Assembly: GCA_036310185.1 (NCBI GenBank)
Contig: JAXJSH010000035.1
Span: 1 to 13,858, forward strand
Direction of reading: 5' to 3'
Length of the DNA stretch: 13,858 nucleotides
From: JALENY01 sp036310185
GTDB lineage: Bacteria; Bacillota; Clostridia; Lachnospirales; Lachnospiraceae
The position numbers and the translations under genes are program-made. Positions 1 through 6,818 of this stretch are shown here, piece after piece; position 1 is the first letter of the stretch, and each line of letters begins with the position of its first letter. A model generated the notes under the pieces. It saw only the letters and a program-made list of their open reading frames with translations, ran no database searches and was not told the origin of the DNA.

Positions 1-275
1 AATACCTTAGTATGCAAAATTCATAGAAAGACAATTATTGGCATGAAAAATATAATATTCATACGGGAATAATATGCAGCGCATGAAAGATGGGCATGTT
101 ATGGGGACACAAATAAGAATGAGTTTCAAATTGAAAACTGACAATACCTTAGTATGCAAAATTCATAGAAAGACAATTATTGATATGAAAAATATTAATA
201 CTCATACAAGAATAGTATGCGATACCTGGAGTTTTAACATATTATAGGGATAAAAGAAGTTTCAAATTTAAATTT
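1..275. repeat. Diverged tandem duplication, unit about 136-142 bp
   Basis: Bases 1-40 recur exactly at 143-182. The similarity then continues more weakly: ATGAAAAATAT and CATAC...TATGC motifs match, and AGTTTCAAATT at 122-132 corresponds to 258-268 with a net loss of about 6 bp in the second copy. The window begins exactly where a unit begins, so further copies may lie upstream. No coding role is apparent. Confidence 0.75.
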
Positions 276-345
276 TGTAAGATTTGGCATGGAAAGATGC
301 ATAGAAAATAATAATTATGAAAACAAATATGGCTATAAGAAGAAT

Positions 346-363
346 ATGTTTCACGTGAAACAT
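346..363. promoter_or_regulatory. parS site 1 (ParB binding)
   Basis: A perfect 18-bp palindrome ATGTTTCACGTGAAACAT matches the bacterial parS consensus TGTTNCACGTGAAACA. It is the left-most of three identical sites on the parA-proximal side of the parAB operon. ParB is expected to load here and spread as a CTP-dependent clamp. Confidence 0.93.
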
Positions 364-750
364 TAATATAATGGGACTTATAGAACAAAATTTAAACGGA
401 CATAGGTCGGTAGATGAAAGCGTGCATAGTAAAAATGTCTGGATACCAGGGGCAAAAGATCACAGGTTTCATGCTTGCATGAAAAAATATGACTTTGAGA
501 CCCGCAAAACATGGGAAAGTAGCCCGAATAGGGCGGATTTCGAATGTTTTCAGGATTACGAGAGCATAAAATGGGGAGTAATCCGTAAGTATCAAAAGGA
601 CAAAATACCTTTTGCCACCATATCATATGTCTATTATATAAAAAGTATGAAATATGTAGGGATCCTGCTTTGGAAGAATATGTATTGCTTATATAAACCA
701 AATAAGAAAAAATCTTGAATTGGTGAAATGTTGATATATGAAAAATGTAT

Positions 751-768
751 AGGAGGATTCTAATTATA
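751..768 (+). other. Orphan Shine-Dalgarno with non-start codon (vestigial gene start)
   Basis: A perfect AGGAGG (751-756) stands 9 nt before ATA AAA AAG AAA TGA (from 766), the place where an ATG AAA AAG start would be expected. The frame closes after five codons. It looks like a decayed gene start or leader peptide, but could be chance in AT-rich DNA. Confidence 0.3.
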
Positions 769-796
769 AAAAAGAAATGATGAATATGTAAAAAAT

Positions 797-814
797 ATGT
801 TTCACGTGAAACAT
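797..814. promoter_or_regulatory. parS site 2 (ParB binding)
   Basis: Same perfect 18-bp palindrome as site 1, with its centre 451 bp further on. A possible extended -10 promoter motif lies 25 bp downstream, so bound ParB could influence transcription toward parA. Confidence 0.93.
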
Positions 815-838
815 GTTGTAGATATCAAATCTGAAACG

Positions 839-847
839 TGTTATAAT
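839..847 (+). promoter_or_regulatory. Candidate extended -10 promoter (TGTTATAAT) toward parAB
   Basis: TG-T-TATAAT is a perfect extended -10. No good -35 lies 16-18 bp upstream (nearest resemblance TTGTAG at 816-821, too far), so the call rests on the extended -10 alone. A start near 853 would give a leader of roughly 340 nt containing parS site 3. Confidence 0.35.
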
Positions 848-1006
848 AAAATCACTGAGCATAAAATAAGTTTTAAATTAATATGTGGAAATACTGTTTT
901 ACCAAATTATATGGATTATATACAACTGTCCAGAAGATATGAACACGTATATCTAAAGTGTATGTGGAAATCTACTCAAAATATACACTTTTTCATATGA
1001 GTTGAT

Positions 1007-1078
1007 AGCTGGTAACAGCGTCATGAACAAAATAATCAGGCCAATTTTAGTTTCATCGGGTAAATATATTTCTGGTAT
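1007..1078 (+). repeat. Copy 1 of a two-copy short element (AGCTGrTAACAGCGTCATG)
   Basis: The 19-bp core at 1007-1025 matches 7734-7752 with one difference. In both copies the core is followed by ATCAG, able to pair with CTGRT, and by TCTGGTAT starting 64 bp after the core start. The G/A difference in the core keeps pairing through a G-U wobble. No promoter is obvious here. It could be a remnant of a structured RNA or of a former mobile or coding element. Confidence 0.4.
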
Positions 1079-1138
1079 GTTGAAAATGGAATTGGGATAG
1101 TGACAATTGTGTTTAAATTTATGCTTTACTGGATTAAA

Positions 1139-1156
1139 ATGTTTCACGTGAAACAT
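1139..1156. promoter_or_regulatory. parS site 3 (ParB binding), parA-proximal
   Basis: Third identical 18-bp parS palindrome. It ends 38 bp before the parA start codon and lies in the leader of the operon, so ParB binding here may also autoregulate parAB. Confidence 0.93.
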
Positions 1157-1194
1157 ATGAGATGCTTTTAGATAGAAAGAAAGGAGGAAAAATA

Positions 1195-1971
1195 ATGGCA
1201 AGAGCTATTGCAATAGCCAACCAAAAAGGCGGAGTGGGTAAATCTACTACGGCTATCAATCTTTCATCATGTCTTGCGGAACTGGGACAAAGAGTTCTTA
1301 CAATAGATATTGATCCACAGGGAAACACCACCAGTGGATTAGGAATCGAAAAAGAAGAATTGGAAAATACCATTTACGAATTATTGATCGGAGAGTGTGA
1401 TTTAGAAGATTGTATAATTGAAAATGTGTATGAAAATCTTTCTTTAATTCCATCGAATGTGAATCTGGCTGGTGCCGAAATTGAATTGATTGGTTTGGAA
1501 CAGAAAGAATACATATTAAAAGAACAAATTGATAAAGTTCGGGAACAATATGATTATATTATTATTGATTGTCCTCCTGCATTGAGTATGTTGACAATTA
1601 ATGCGATGACAACGGCAAATACAGTACTGGTACCGATTCAGTGTGAATATTATGCGCTGGAAGGTTTATCACAATTGATGCATACAATTGAACTGGTTCA
1701 GGAACGTCTGAATCCGGAACTGGAGATTGAGGGTATTGTATTTACCATGTATGATGCCAGAACAAACTTGTCATTGCAGGTTGTTGAGAATGTGAAAAAT
1801 AATTTGAGTCAGACTATTTATAAGACAATTATACCAAGAAATGTGCGACTGGCAGAAGCACCAAGCCATGGTCTGCCAATTAACAGATATGATTCGAAAT
1901 CGGCCGGTGCGGAAAGTTACCGATTGTTGGCGGAAGAAGTTATGCACAGGGAGGATGAGGAATGGCAGTAA
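1195..1971 (+). CDS. parA: Chromosome partitioning ATPase ParA (Soj family)
   Basis: ParA-type deviant Walker ATPase, 258 aa. It dimerises on ATP, binds the nucleoid non-specifically, and works with ParB-parS to segregate or position the origin region. The P-loop KGGVGKST is at residues 11-18 with the signature lysine at 11, Walker A' DIDPQGN at 38-44, and Walker B IIIDCPP at 122-128 (Asp125). The ATG at 1195 is preferred over the in-frame ATG at 1162: AAAGGAGG (1180-1187) sits 7 nt before it, and the protein then starts as family members do, MARAIAIANQKGGVGK. There is no N-terminal HTH, so this is the short chromosomal type rather than a plasmid type Ia ParA. It overlaps parB by 10 bp, indicating translational coupling. 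Confidence 0.97.
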   Translation: MARAIAIANQKGGVGKSTTAINLSSCLAELGQRVLTIDIDPQGNTTSGLGIEKEELENTIYELLIGECDLEDCIIENVYENLSLIPSNVNLAGAEIELIGLEQKEYILKEQIDKVREQYDYIIIDCPPALSMLTINAMTTANTVLVPIQCEYYALEGLSQLMHTIELVQERLNPELEIEGIVFTMYDARTNLSLQVVENVKNNLSQTIYKTIIPRNVRLAEAPSHGLPINRYDSKSAGAESYRLLAEEVMHREDEEWQ

Positions 1972-2963
1972 GAAAAACAGGTCTTGGAAAAGGATTGGAT
2001 TCTCTGATTCCCGCTGCTCCGATAAAAAGTGATGGAAATGGAACCGGGAAGAAAAAATCTTCTGATAAAGTGAAAGAAAAGAAAAATTCGGGAACAGAAG
2101 AGCAGGGACAGAAAGAATCAAAACCTGAAGTCATTGTAAAAGAAGTGATAAAAGAGGTTGTGAAAGAGGCTGAAACATATGTGAAAATTTCATTGATTGA
2201 GCCAAACAGGGATCAGCCAAGAAAAGCATTTGAAGAAGATGCTTTATTGGAACTGGCAGATTCTATCAAACAATTTGGTGTACTTCAGCCTTTGATCGTA
2301 CAGAAAAAAGATGATTATTATGAGATAATTGCAGGTGAGCGTCGTTGGCGCGCTGCAAAATTAGCCGGATTGAAGGAAGTCCCGGTTATTATCAAGGATT
2401 TTTCAGACCTGGAGGTCGTGGAAATCTCTTTGATCGAAAATATTCAGCGTGAAAATCTAAACCCAATTGAGGAGGCACTGGCCTATAGAAGACTTTTGGA
2501 TGAATTCAGTCTGAAACAGGATGAAATCGCTGAAAAAGTATCAAAAAGCCGTACTGCCATCACGAATTCCATGCGTTTATTAAAACTGGATGAACGTGTA
2601 CAGCAGATGGTTATTGATGAAATGCTTTCTACTGGTCATGCGCGTGCTCTGTTGGGTATTGAAGACAAAGAGCAGCAATATGTTTTGGCTATGAATATTT
2701 TTGATGAGAAGCTGAGTGTGCGTGAGACTGAAAAGCTGGTAAAAAGCATCACAAATCCGGCTGTCAAGAAAGATGAAGAAAAGACTATTGACAGTGCACG
2801 GGCTGCGGTGTATGAGAATCTTCAGGAAAAGATAAAAAATATTCTCGGAACGAAGGTTTACATAAACCAGAAGACAAAAACCAAAGGTAAAATAGAAATA
2901 GAATATTATTCAGATCAGGAACTGGAGCGTATCACTGATCTGCTCCAGAGTATTCAGATATAG
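1962..2963 (+). CDS. parB: Chromosome partitioning protein ParB (Spo0J family)
   Basis: Sequence-specific CTPase clamp that loads at parS, slides and spreads, and stimulates ParA; 333 aa. The N-terminal GLGKGLDSLIP (residues 7-17) is the ParA-contacting peptide. A charged linker, about residues 21-72, follows and ends in a valine/lysine/glutamate run (VIVKEVIKEVVKEAE, 57-71). The ParB/Srx-like CTP-binding core has GERRWRAA at 125-132 and ENIQRENLNPIEEA at 159-172. The HTH is near residues 184-208 (LKQDEIAEKVSKSRTAITNS), and a C-terminal dimerisation domain covers roughly the last 50 residues. The start lies inside the parA end, with AGGGAGG (1948-1954) 7 nt upstream. The linker is longer than the short one in B. 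subtilis Spo0J, by family knowledge. Confidence 0.97.
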   Translation: MAVRKTGLGKGLDSLIPAAPIKSDGNGTGKKKSSDKVKEKKNSGTEEQGQKESKPEVIVKEVIKEVVKEAETYVKISLIEPNRDQPRKAFEEDALLELADSIKQFGVLQPLIVQKKDDYYEIIAGERRWRAAKLAGLKEVPVIIKDFSDLEVVEISLIENIQRENLNPIEEALAYRRLLDEFSLKQDEIAEKVSKSRTAITNSMRLLKLDERVQQMVIDEMLSTGHARALLGIEDKEQQYVLAMNIFDEKLSVRETEKLVKSITNPAVKKDEEKTIDSARAAVYENLQEKIKNILGTKVYINQKTKTKGKIEIEYYSDQELERITDLLQSIQI

Positions 2964-2976
2964 GAGAGAAAGACAT

Positions 2977-3468
2977 ATGTTTGAAAAAATGGGAATTGAT
3001 GTAGGCATAGTCGTTATATTTCTTATATTAATCATTATTGTTCTGATGATTATGGTTATGAGACTCCATATTCGTATGGATCGACTGACAAAGAAATATC
3101 GTATGTTTATGAAGGGCAGTGATGGACAATCTCTGGAAAGAGAATTTCAAAGGAAATTTGCTCAGATAGAAAAAATGGTTGAAACGGATGAAAACCACGC
3201 AGCCATCATTCATGAGATGAAGACAATTCAGGATGCTACCATGAATAAATATGGTATTGTAAAATATGATGCTTTTGACAATGTAGGAGGAAAACTCAGT
3301 TTTGCCCTGGCTTTGCTGGATAAAACAGATACAGGATTTGTTTTAAACGCGGTTCACAGCAGAGAAAACTGCTTCCTCTATATTAAGGAAATTGTAAAAG
3401 GCGAATCTTATATTATGCTGAGTGATGAAGAGATAGAAGCACTTCGCATGGCAAAAGCAAGCAGATAA
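2977..3468 (+). CDS. DUF4446 family membrane-anchored protein
   Basis: Uncharacterised 163-aa protein recognised as DUF4446 from its core around residues 85-155 (NKYGIVKYDAFDNVGGKLSFALALLD at 90-115, then a YIKEIVKGES-like stretch). An N-terminal transmembrane helix spans about residues 8-28 (GIVVIFLILIIIVLMIMVMR). It is followed by a basic amphipathic, probably coiled-coil stretch to about residue 70, so the core is probably cytoplasmic and tethered to the membrane. It begins 13 bp after parB, and its Shine-Dalgarno AGGAGAG overlaps the parB stop, so it belongs to the parAB operon. Its partnership with ParAB is suggested only by gene order; the function is unknown. Confidence 0.85.
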   Translation: MFEKMGIDVGIVVIFLILIIIVLMIMVMRLHIRMDRLTKKYRMFMKGSDGQSLEREFQRKFAQIEKMVETDENHAAIIHEMKTIQDATMNKYGIVKYDAFDNVGGKLSFALALLDKTDTGFVLNAVHSRENCFLYIKEIVKGESYIMLSDEEIEALRMAKASR

Positions 3469-3578
3469 TAAGCATTTTATTGAATGAACAGAGTCTGAGT
3501 TGTTAAAATTAATAGAAGAAATGATAGTAAAGAATTATGTATACCACAAAAATTTTGTTCCATTGTAAAATTGAAACG

Positions 3579-3587
3579 TGGTAAAAT
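3579..3587 (+). promoter_or_regulatory. Candidate extended -10 promoter for serS
   Basis: TG-G-TAAAAT lies about 90 bp before the serS start in the 209-bp gap after DUF4446. No good -35 is visible at 16-18 bp, so the call is weak. The gap lacks the T-box signature (no TGGNACCGCG-like antiterminator), so tRNA-sensing control is not supported. Confidence 0.3.
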
Positions 3588-3677
3588 AATTTAAAAAACA
3601 GAATCAAATTTTGAAATTTAGTGAGAAAAATAATAAAGGTTTTATGAATAACTAAGACAAAGAAAAAGGAGACGAAC

Positions 3678-4967
3678 ATGTTAGATATTAAATTTGTCAG
3701 AGAAAACCCGGAAATTGTAAAGCAGAATATTAAAAACAAATTTCAGGATCACAAACTGGAGCTGGTAGATCAGGTTATTGAACTGGATAAGAAAAACAGA
3801 GACATCAAACAGGAAGTAGAAGCGCTTCGTGCCAATAAAAATAAAGTTTCAAAACAGATCGGTGCTTTGATGGCACAGGGAAAACGCGATGAAGCGGAAG
3901 AGGTTAAAAGACAGATTGCAGAAGATGGCAAAAAAATTGATGAACTGACCGTTGAAGAAAAACAGGTAGAAGAAGAACTGAAAAAACGTATGATGATGAT
4001 TCCGAATATCATTGATCCTTCTGTTCCGATTGGTAAAGATGATTCCGAAAATGTGGAAGTTCAGAAATACGGTGAGCCGGTTGTTCCGGATTTTGAGATT
4101 CCGTATCATACGGATATTATGAAAAATTTTGACGGTATCGACCTGGACAGCGCAGGTAAAGTGGCTGGTAATGGTTTCTATTATCTGATGGGCGATATTG
4201 CAAGACTGCATTCAGCAGTTATTTCCTATGCAAGAGATTTTATGATTGACCGCGGATTTACTTACTGTGTTCCGCCTTTTATGATTCGAAGCAATGTGGT
4301 GACCGGTGTTATGAGTTTTGAAGAAATGGATGCCATGATGTATAAAATCGAAGGGGAAGATCTGTATCTGATCGGAACCAGTGAGCATTCCATGATTGGT
4401 AAATTTATTGATACAATTATTCCGGAAGAACAGCTTCCGAAGACATTGACCAGTTATTCTCCGTGTTTCCGTAAAGAAAAAGGTGCTCACGGTATTGAAG
4501 AACGTGGCGTTTACCGTATTCATCAGTTTGAAAAACAGGAAATGATCGTTGTATGTAAACCGGAAGACAGCATGATGTGGTTTGATAAATTATGGCAGAA
4601 TACCGTTGATTTATTCCGTTCTCTGGATATTCCGGTACGTACGCTGGAATGCTGCTCCGGTGACCTGGCTGATCTGAAGGTAAAATCCGTAGACGTAGAA
4701 GCATGGTCTCCGCGTCAGAAAAAATATTTCGAAGTAGGAAGCTGCTCAAATCTGGGAGATGCGCAGGCAAGAAGACTTGGTATTCGTGTAAATGCGGATA
4801 AGACAAAATATTTTGCGCATACATTAAATAATACAGTAGTTGCTCCGCCAAGAATGCTGATCGCTTTCCTGGAAAATAATCTGCAGGCAGATGGTTCTGT
4901 TCGTATCCCGAAGGTACTTCAGCCGTATATGGGCGGAAAAGAAGTGATCGAAAAGACTGTAAAATAA
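3678..4967 (+). CDS. serS: Serine--tRNA ligase
   Basis: Class II aminoacyl-tRNA synthetase charging tRNA-Ser (and tRNA-Sec if present) in the cytoplasm; 429 aa, the usual bacterial length. Residues 1-110 form the long antiparallel coiled-coil tRNA-binding arm, very rich in Lys/Glu. The catalytic domain has the serine-binding TSE loop (234-236), motif 2 from CFRKEKG to RIHQFEK (263-286) and motif 3 around PPRMLIAFLEN (390-400) with the ATP-binding Arg392. The C-terminal LQPYMGG is diagnostic. Motif 3 reads NNTVVAPPR where E. coli-type enzymes have a glycine-rich G-x-GR; I believe this variant is shared by other Clostridia. The AAAGGAGA site upstream fits the ATG. The stop and the next gene's start are 10 bp apart. 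Confidence 0.96.
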   Translation: MLDIKFVRENPEIVKQNIKNKFQDHKLELVDQVIELDKKNRDIKQEVEALRANKNKVSKQIGALMAQGKRDEAEEVKRQIAEDGKKIDELTVEEKQVEEELKKRMMMIPNIIDPSVPIGKDDSENVEVQKYGEPVVPDFEIPYHTDIMKNFDGIDLDSAGKVAGNGFYYLMGDIARLHSAVISYARDFMIDRGFTYCVPPFMIRSNVVTGVMSFEEMDAMMYKIEGEDLYLIGTSEHSMIGKFIDTIIPEEQLPKTLTSYSPCFRKEKGAHGIEERGVYRIHQFEKQEMIVVCKPEDSMMWFDKLWQNTVDLFRSLDIPVRTLECCSGDLADLKVKSVDVEAWSPRQKKYFEVGSCSNLGDAQARRLGIRVNADKTKYFAHTLNNTVVAPPRMLIAFLENNLQADGSVRIPKVLQPYMGGKEVIEKTVK

Positions 4968-4977
4968 GGAGAGTTCT

Positions 4978-5853
4978 ATGCATAAATTCCTGGGTGCCAT
5001 TGGATTTTCTAAACTGAATAAAGTGACTGAAATCAATACGATGATTCAAGAGACCATGGATTCTTATGATGATAAAATTGTTATAGAGGACGAAAATGGC
5101 CGTTTGATCGGCCAGATTTCAAGAGACTGCGGTTCGGATATGGGGATTTCCGTGTGCGGGGAATATGATGAAGAGAATCAGTTTCACAAAGATACGTATT
5201 TCCCTTTTTTCCGGGGTGCGAATATGAGTGCTCAGGCAGAGGTGTCTTTTGAACGTCAGATCGGAAAGGAAACCTTTGTGGGGGCCTATGATGATCCACG
5301 TGTGGGCATTACCATTATTTTTTTCCTTCAGAATGTGGGGGAATATCCGAATATGGTAAACAGAGGTGAATATTCCCGCGTTCCTCTTTCCGTTGAACTG
5401 GCTGGGCTTGCAAAAGAGGGCACCATACTTTTACCTATTAAGAAAACTCAGGAGCTGGAAGATGTTCGAAGGGAAAATACGAAGCATCGGAACAGTCTGA
5501 TGAATGCGGCGAGAAATGGTGACGAGGAGGCTATGGAGAGCCTCACCATGGAAGATATCGATACATATTCAATGATTTCCAAGCGAATTGAAACAGAAGA
5601 TGTATTGACAATTGTGGATACGTATTTTATGCCGTATGGGCTGGAATGCGATCAGTATCATATTATGGGTGATATTGTGAGTGTAGAGCTTGTAAAAAAT
5701 CGTTTTACCGGCGAAGGGGTTTATCAAATGGAGCTTATTTGTAATGACATTCATTTGGATGTGTGCGTGAATCAGGAATCTTTGTTTGGTGAACCGGAAG
5801 TGGGAAGGCGATTCAAGGGTATTGTGTGGCTTCAGGGGAATGTTAATTTTTGA
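4978..5853 (+). CDS. DUF3881 family protein
   Basis: Uncharacterised 291-aa soluble protein. The MHKFLGAIGFSKL start and overall length fit DUF3881, a family I know mainly from Clostridia, especially Lachnospiraceae. No catalytic motif, signal peptide or membrane span is visible. The N-terminal half (about 1-150) is beta-rich with an acidic bias. A charged helical stretch (about 155-200, including RRENTKHRNSLMNAARNGDE) links to a C-terminal half ending in GRRFKGIVWLQGNVNF, which could be an OB-like beta barrel (inference). AAGGAGAG sits just upstream of the ATG and overlaps the serS end, so it is co-transcribed with serS. The family assignment is from memory of family sequences. Confidence 0.75.
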   Translation: MHKFLGAIGFSKLNKVTEINTMIQETMDSYDDKIVIEDENGRLIGQISRDCGSDMGISVCGEYDEENQFHKDTYFPFFRGANMSAQAEVSFERQIGKETFVGAYDDPRVGITIIFFLQNVGEYPNMVNRGEYSRVPLSVELAGLAKEGTILLPIKKTQELEDVRRENTKHRNSLMNAARNGDEEAMESLTMEDIDTYSMISKRIETEDVLTIVDTYFMPYGLECDQYHIMGDIVSVELVKNRFTGEGVYQMELICNDIHLDVCVNQESLFGEPEVGRRFKGIVWLQGNVNF

Positions 5854-6010
5854 CGAAAAGATTAAGGTTTGTTTATCCTGAAGTTATGTGGTGGAGAATG
5901 GCAGGCCAAAGGGCTGATGAAAAAGTGAAAGACTAAAATCTACTTTTGAAGTGGAAATAAACTATTCACTTCAGCGCTGGTAAAAATCAGAATATTTGAT
6001 ATGTTTCTGA

Positions 6011-6039
6011 TTGAAATGTTATTGTTTTTATAGTATGAT
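6011..6039 (+). promoter_or_regulatory. Promoter of tRNA-Arg
   Basis: TTGAAA (6011-6016), a 17-bp spacer and TATGAT (6034-6039) give a near-consensus sigma-A promoter. The expected start near 6046 is about 25 nt before the mature tRNA. Confidence 0.8.
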
Positions 6040-6044
6040 ATTAG

Positions 6045-6065
6045 CCGGAAGCGGGTTGCTTCCGG
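6045..6065 (+). other. Leader hairpin in front of tRNA-Arg
   Basis: CCGGAAGC (6045-6052) pairs perfectly with GCTTCCGG (6058-6065) across a GGGTT loop. It lies between the tRNA promoter and the tRNA 5' end, has no T-run, and is therefore not a terminator. It probably forms in the precursor 5' leader, where it could affect RNase P access. Confidence 0.6.
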
Positions 6066-6071
6066 TTATGG

Positions 6072-6143
6072 GTTCCCTTAGTTAAATGGATATAACAAGT
6101 GCCTCCTAAGCACTAGTTGTGAGTTCGATTCTCGCAGGGAACG
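6072..6143 (+). tRNA. tRNA-Arg (anticodon CCT)
   Basis: The cloverleaf folds fully. The acceptor stem is GTTCCCT/AGGGAAC with discriminator G6143. The D-stem is GTTA/TAAC and the anticodon stem is AGTGC/GCACT, closing the loop CTCCTAA with anticodon CCT, which reads AGG. The T-stem is GTGAG/CTCGC with loop TTCGATT. CCA is not encoded, so the CCA-adding enzyme is needed. It stands alone with its own promoter and terminator. Confidence 0.96.
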
Positions 6144-6152
6144 TTGACAGAC

Positions 6153-6193
6153 AACGTCAAAGGTCTTTGTTTTAAGGGCTTTTGGCGTTTTTT
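6153..6193 (+). terminator. Intrinsic terminator after tRNA-Arg, abutting the next gene's RBS
   Basis: AACGTCAAAGGTCTTT (6153-6168) pairs along all 16 positions, with G-U wobbles, with AAGGGCTTTTGGCGTT (6174-6189). The T-run is 6188-6193. The next gene's AGGAGA starts two bases later, so transcription of that gene must read through or start within the tRNA unit. An alternative hairpin TTGAC-agacaac-GTCAA (6144-6160) would compete with the left arm. Confidence 0.8.
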
Positions 6194-6206
6194 AGGAGAA
6201 TGATAT

Positions 6207-6686
6207 ATGGCCACATGGAGCGGAATCAGAAAAAAGCTTGAAACAGAATACCTTGCCGATGCACTGCGAGGACGAGTGCAGTATTATGTGACAACTTATA
6301 GAAAGAGCCACGATCAGGAAGGCAGAGCTGCTATTTTACTTGATGGACAAGAGGTATTAAAAGGGAATTTTTACAATTACTTTTTAAAAGAGCATTTTCT
6401 TGATGAAAAACATAAAACGGATAAATGGGATATTATTGATGAAACAATGCTGGATATGGGGATGTTTGATCAATATAGTTTTTACAGATCATTTGATGAA
6501 TATGATAATCAGTCTATAGAAAACAGTTTAAGCAGTGAGAATTTGCTTGTGCGGATCTTTGCTGTGATGGACCGAAGAGTGGGGAAAAGGAAAATTATTT
6601 CGATGATGGATCATATCGAGGAGGAACCTTCCGTATACAAATTCTTTTACTTTGTTCGATTGGATGCAGAAGGAATTCGGAAATAA
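6207..6686 (+). CDS. Conserved hypothetical protein, SF0329-like
   Basis: Soluble 159-aa protein of unknown function. The beginning (WSGIRKKLE...LADALRGRVQYYVTTYRKSHDQEGRAAILLDGQEV, residues 4-50) resembles the SF0329 family of small uncharacterised proteins. The second half is acidic and aromatic-rich and ends with a helical stretch (about 108-150). There is no signal, membrane span or recognisable catalytic motif. AGGAGA (6195-6200) precedes the ATG by 6 nt. No complete promoter of its own is visible; TTGACA at 6144-6149 lacks a matching -10. Expression probably depends on read-through of the tRNA terminator. A strong terminator follows. The family call is from memory and only moderately sure; the reading frame is convincing. 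Confidence 0.65.
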   Translation: MATWSGIRKKLETEYLADALRGRVQYYVTTYRKSHDQEGRAAILLDGQEVLKGNFYNYFLKEHFLDEKHKTDKWDIIDETMLDMGMFDQYSFYRSFDEYDNQSIENSLSSENLLVRIFAVMDRRVGKRKIISMMDHIEEEPSVYKFFYFVRLDAEGIRK

Positions 6687-6753
6687 TGGTGGGCATTTTT
6701 TTGCAAATATTTGTGATTGTCGTATAGAAGGGTGTACTATAGCTTCAGAAAAG

Positions 6754-6796
6754 AAAAAGGTGTTGAAAACAATTCATATGCTTTCAACGCCTTTTT
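6754..6796. terminator. Bidirectional intrinsic terminator
   Basis: AAAAAGGTGTTGAAAAC (6754-6770) pairs with GCTTTCAACGCCTTTTT (6780-6796) with one mismatch and one wobble. T-rich tracts lie on both strands outside the stem. It is placed between two convergent genes and should end transcription of both. Confidence 0.88.
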
Positions 6797-6818
6797 CTTT
6801 TTTAAATGATTCAGTTAC

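Larger units (their letters stand above)
1..1194. other. Long AT-rich non-coding region upstream of parA
   Basis: This 1.2-kb stretch has no open frame with a ribosome binding site and credible protein composition. It holds a diverged tandem duplication at the left end, three parS sites, one extended -10 motif, an orphan Shine-Dalgarno with a broken start, and a short element related to a site near 7734. Its likely role is as the centromere-like parS region next to parAB. No cluster of DnaA boxes is visible, so it is not called an origin. Confidence 0.7.

Noticed and set aside
371..718. 115-codon open frame on the plus strand starting just after parS site 1
   Set aside because: No Shine-Dalgarno before the ATG, no recognisable domain, and an odd composition rich in Tyr, Lys, Trp and Cys. 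The overlapping minus frames are equally long.
797..1000. 67-codon frame beginning MFHVKH
   Set aside because: The first codons are simply the translated parS palindrome. No ribosome site is suitably placed and there is no protein similarity.
1..1194. Replication origin (oriC)
   Set aside because: No cluster of TTATNCACA boxes and no dnaA or dnaN gene. TTTCCACAT near 884 and 962 differs from the box at two positions.
3469..3677. T-box riboswitch upstream of serS
   Set aside because: The 209-bp gap lacks the conserved T-box/antiterminator sequence and any terminator hairpin.
4417..5049. 210-codon minus-strand frame opposite the end of serS
   Set aside because: It is antisense to well-recognised serS and DUF3881 coding sequence, with no ribosome site and a shadow-like composition.
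5886..5936. 16-codon frame after the DUF3881 gene (starts MWWRMAGQ)
   Set aside because: No Shine-Dalgarno, no promoter, and too short to separate from chance.
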